Shown piece after piece: positions 7,017-7,413 of a DNA stretch of 7,413 bases (position 1 is its first letter; the number at the start of each line of letters is the position of its first letter). The notes under the pieces were generated by a model, which worked only from the letters and a program-made list of their open reading frames with translations, did no database searches and was not told the origin of the DNA. The stretch covers positions 1 to 7,413 of the forward strand of contig DYNR01000088.1 of the NCBI GenBank assembly GCA_020720945.1. Reading direction: 5' to 3'. Position numbers and translations under genes: made by a program. The stretch comes from Chthoniobacter flavus (GTDB lineage Bacteria > Verrucomicrobiota > Verrucomicrobiia > Chthoniobacterales > DYNR01).

Positions 7017-7412
7017 ATGGCTCGCAAATCAAAAAAATCTGCCCCCCCTCTTGCCGTCGTGGGTGCCATCGTCCTCTTGCTCCTCGCCTTTGCCGCCGCT
7101 TTTTACTACATAAGCGGTGACTCTTCGCCGTTCCGCTCAACAGAAAACTTAGATGTAGATTCCTACCTGCAAAACGCGAACAGCCTCCGCGGAAACACCT
7201 ACCGCATGGAAGCCGAAGTCCTCAACCAGTTGGCCATGACCCCCTCCTTCGGCCGCCTCATTTCCGTCCGCCCTCTCCCAGGCCGCATCCTCCCCCTCCT
7301 CCTCCCTCCCTCTTTCAACCCCACCAATATCCAAAAAGGACAAAAATTCGTTTTTTTAGTGAAAATCGACGAAACGGGGCTTTTACAAGTCCTGGATTTG
7401 AAAAAATCATGA
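7017..7412 (+). CDS. Small membrane-anchored protein of unknown function, possible OB-like periplasmic domain, 131 aa
   Basis: I do not recognise a named family. Seen: a basic N-terminus (ARKSKK, 2-7), one strong hydrophobic segment (about 12-31, ending AAAFYYISG), then about 100 residues likely outside the membrane by the positive-inside rule. That part has short beta-type stretches (TYRMEAEVLN, GRLISVRP, ILPLLLPPSF, QKFVFLVKID, GLLQVLDLKK) with turns between them, reminiscent of a small OB-like barrel; this fold is a guess. The ATG at 7017 is preferred: the frame can be extended to a TTG at 6960, but that adds residues across the intergenic inverted repeat, and a basic-then-hydrophobic N-terminus fits 7017. 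No Shine-Dalgarno is visible upstream. The coding strand is extremely C-rich, unlike the G-rich coding strands of the other genes. Its stop TGA overlaps a following ATG, so it is probably the first gene of an operon leaving the window. Confidence 0.78.
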   Translation: MARKSKKSAPPLAVVGAIVLLLLAFAAAFYYISGDSSPFRSTENLDVDSYLQNANSLRGNTYRMEAEVLNQLAMTPSFGRLISVRPLPGRILPLLLPPSFNPTNIQKGQKFVFLVKIDETGLLQVLDLKKS

Positions 7413-7413
7413 A
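7409..7413 (+). CDS. Possible start of next gene (ATGA overlap), truncated by the window edge
   Basis: An ATG at 7409-7411 overlaps the TGA of the preceding gene in the ATGA arrangement that also joins the exporter genes in this window. Only five bases are visible, so nothing can be said of the product; this is an inference from gene-packing style. Confidence 0.35.

Noticed and set aside
6884..7069. 61-residue minus-strand open frame across the divergent spacer
   Set aside because: It overlaps the starts of both flanking genes, has no visible ribosome binding site or motif, and spans the A/T-rich spacer.

Overview
The window carries six convincing protein-coding genes and no RNA gene, CRISPR array or insertion sequence that I can recognise. 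Five genes lie on the minus strand and fill almost the whole window from 6906 down to 27. One short gene lies on the plus strand at the right end. The cell type is probably Gram-negative: there is a HlyD-family membrane fusion lipoprotein for periplasm-spanning export and an O-antigen ligase/polymerase-like membrane protein. The style (O-antigen ligase domain with a TPR tail, moderate GC, weak Shine-Dalgarno sites) would suit a Verrucomicrobia/Opitutae-like bacterium. That assignment is a guess from general resemblance, not something the sequence proves.

Layout, in the direction of minus-strand transcription (right to left). (1) 6906-4930: a 658-residue polytopic membrane protein with the O-antigen ligase/Wzy_C motifs and a C-terminal TPR-like region. 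(2) After 89 untranslated bases, 4840-3869: a periplasmic adaptor lipoprotein (HlyD/YbhG-like). (3) 3872-2928: a single-domain ABC ATPase. (4) 2931-1804: an ABC-2 type permease. Genes 2, 3 and 4 are joined by two ATGA start/stop overlaps and together make one compact exporter, similar in concept to the YbhGFSR-type systems but with one ATPase domain and one permease, which presumably dimerise. (5) After 34 bases, 1769-27: a NERD-domain plus superfamily 1 helicase protein, probably co-transcribed with the exporter. On the plus strand, 7017-7412 encodes a small membrane-anchored protein of unknown function. It diverges from gene 1 across a 110-base spacer that holds an 8-bp inverted repeat, and its stop codon overlaps an ATG that probably opens a further gene beyond the window.

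The exporter genes form an obvious functional unit. The O-antigen ligase-like protein acts on the cell envelope and may share transcription with them, but no direct link is visible. The NERD-helicase is the most unexpected neighbour, since nucleic-acid processing has no clear connection to export. I do not see convincing evidence of a wholly new system. The best candidates for follow-up are the exporter-helicase linkage and the unidentified plus-strand gene pair.

The whole window has a strong strand asymmetry: the plus strand is rich in C and A whichever strand is coding. This creates many long spurious antisense reading frames, which I have left out.
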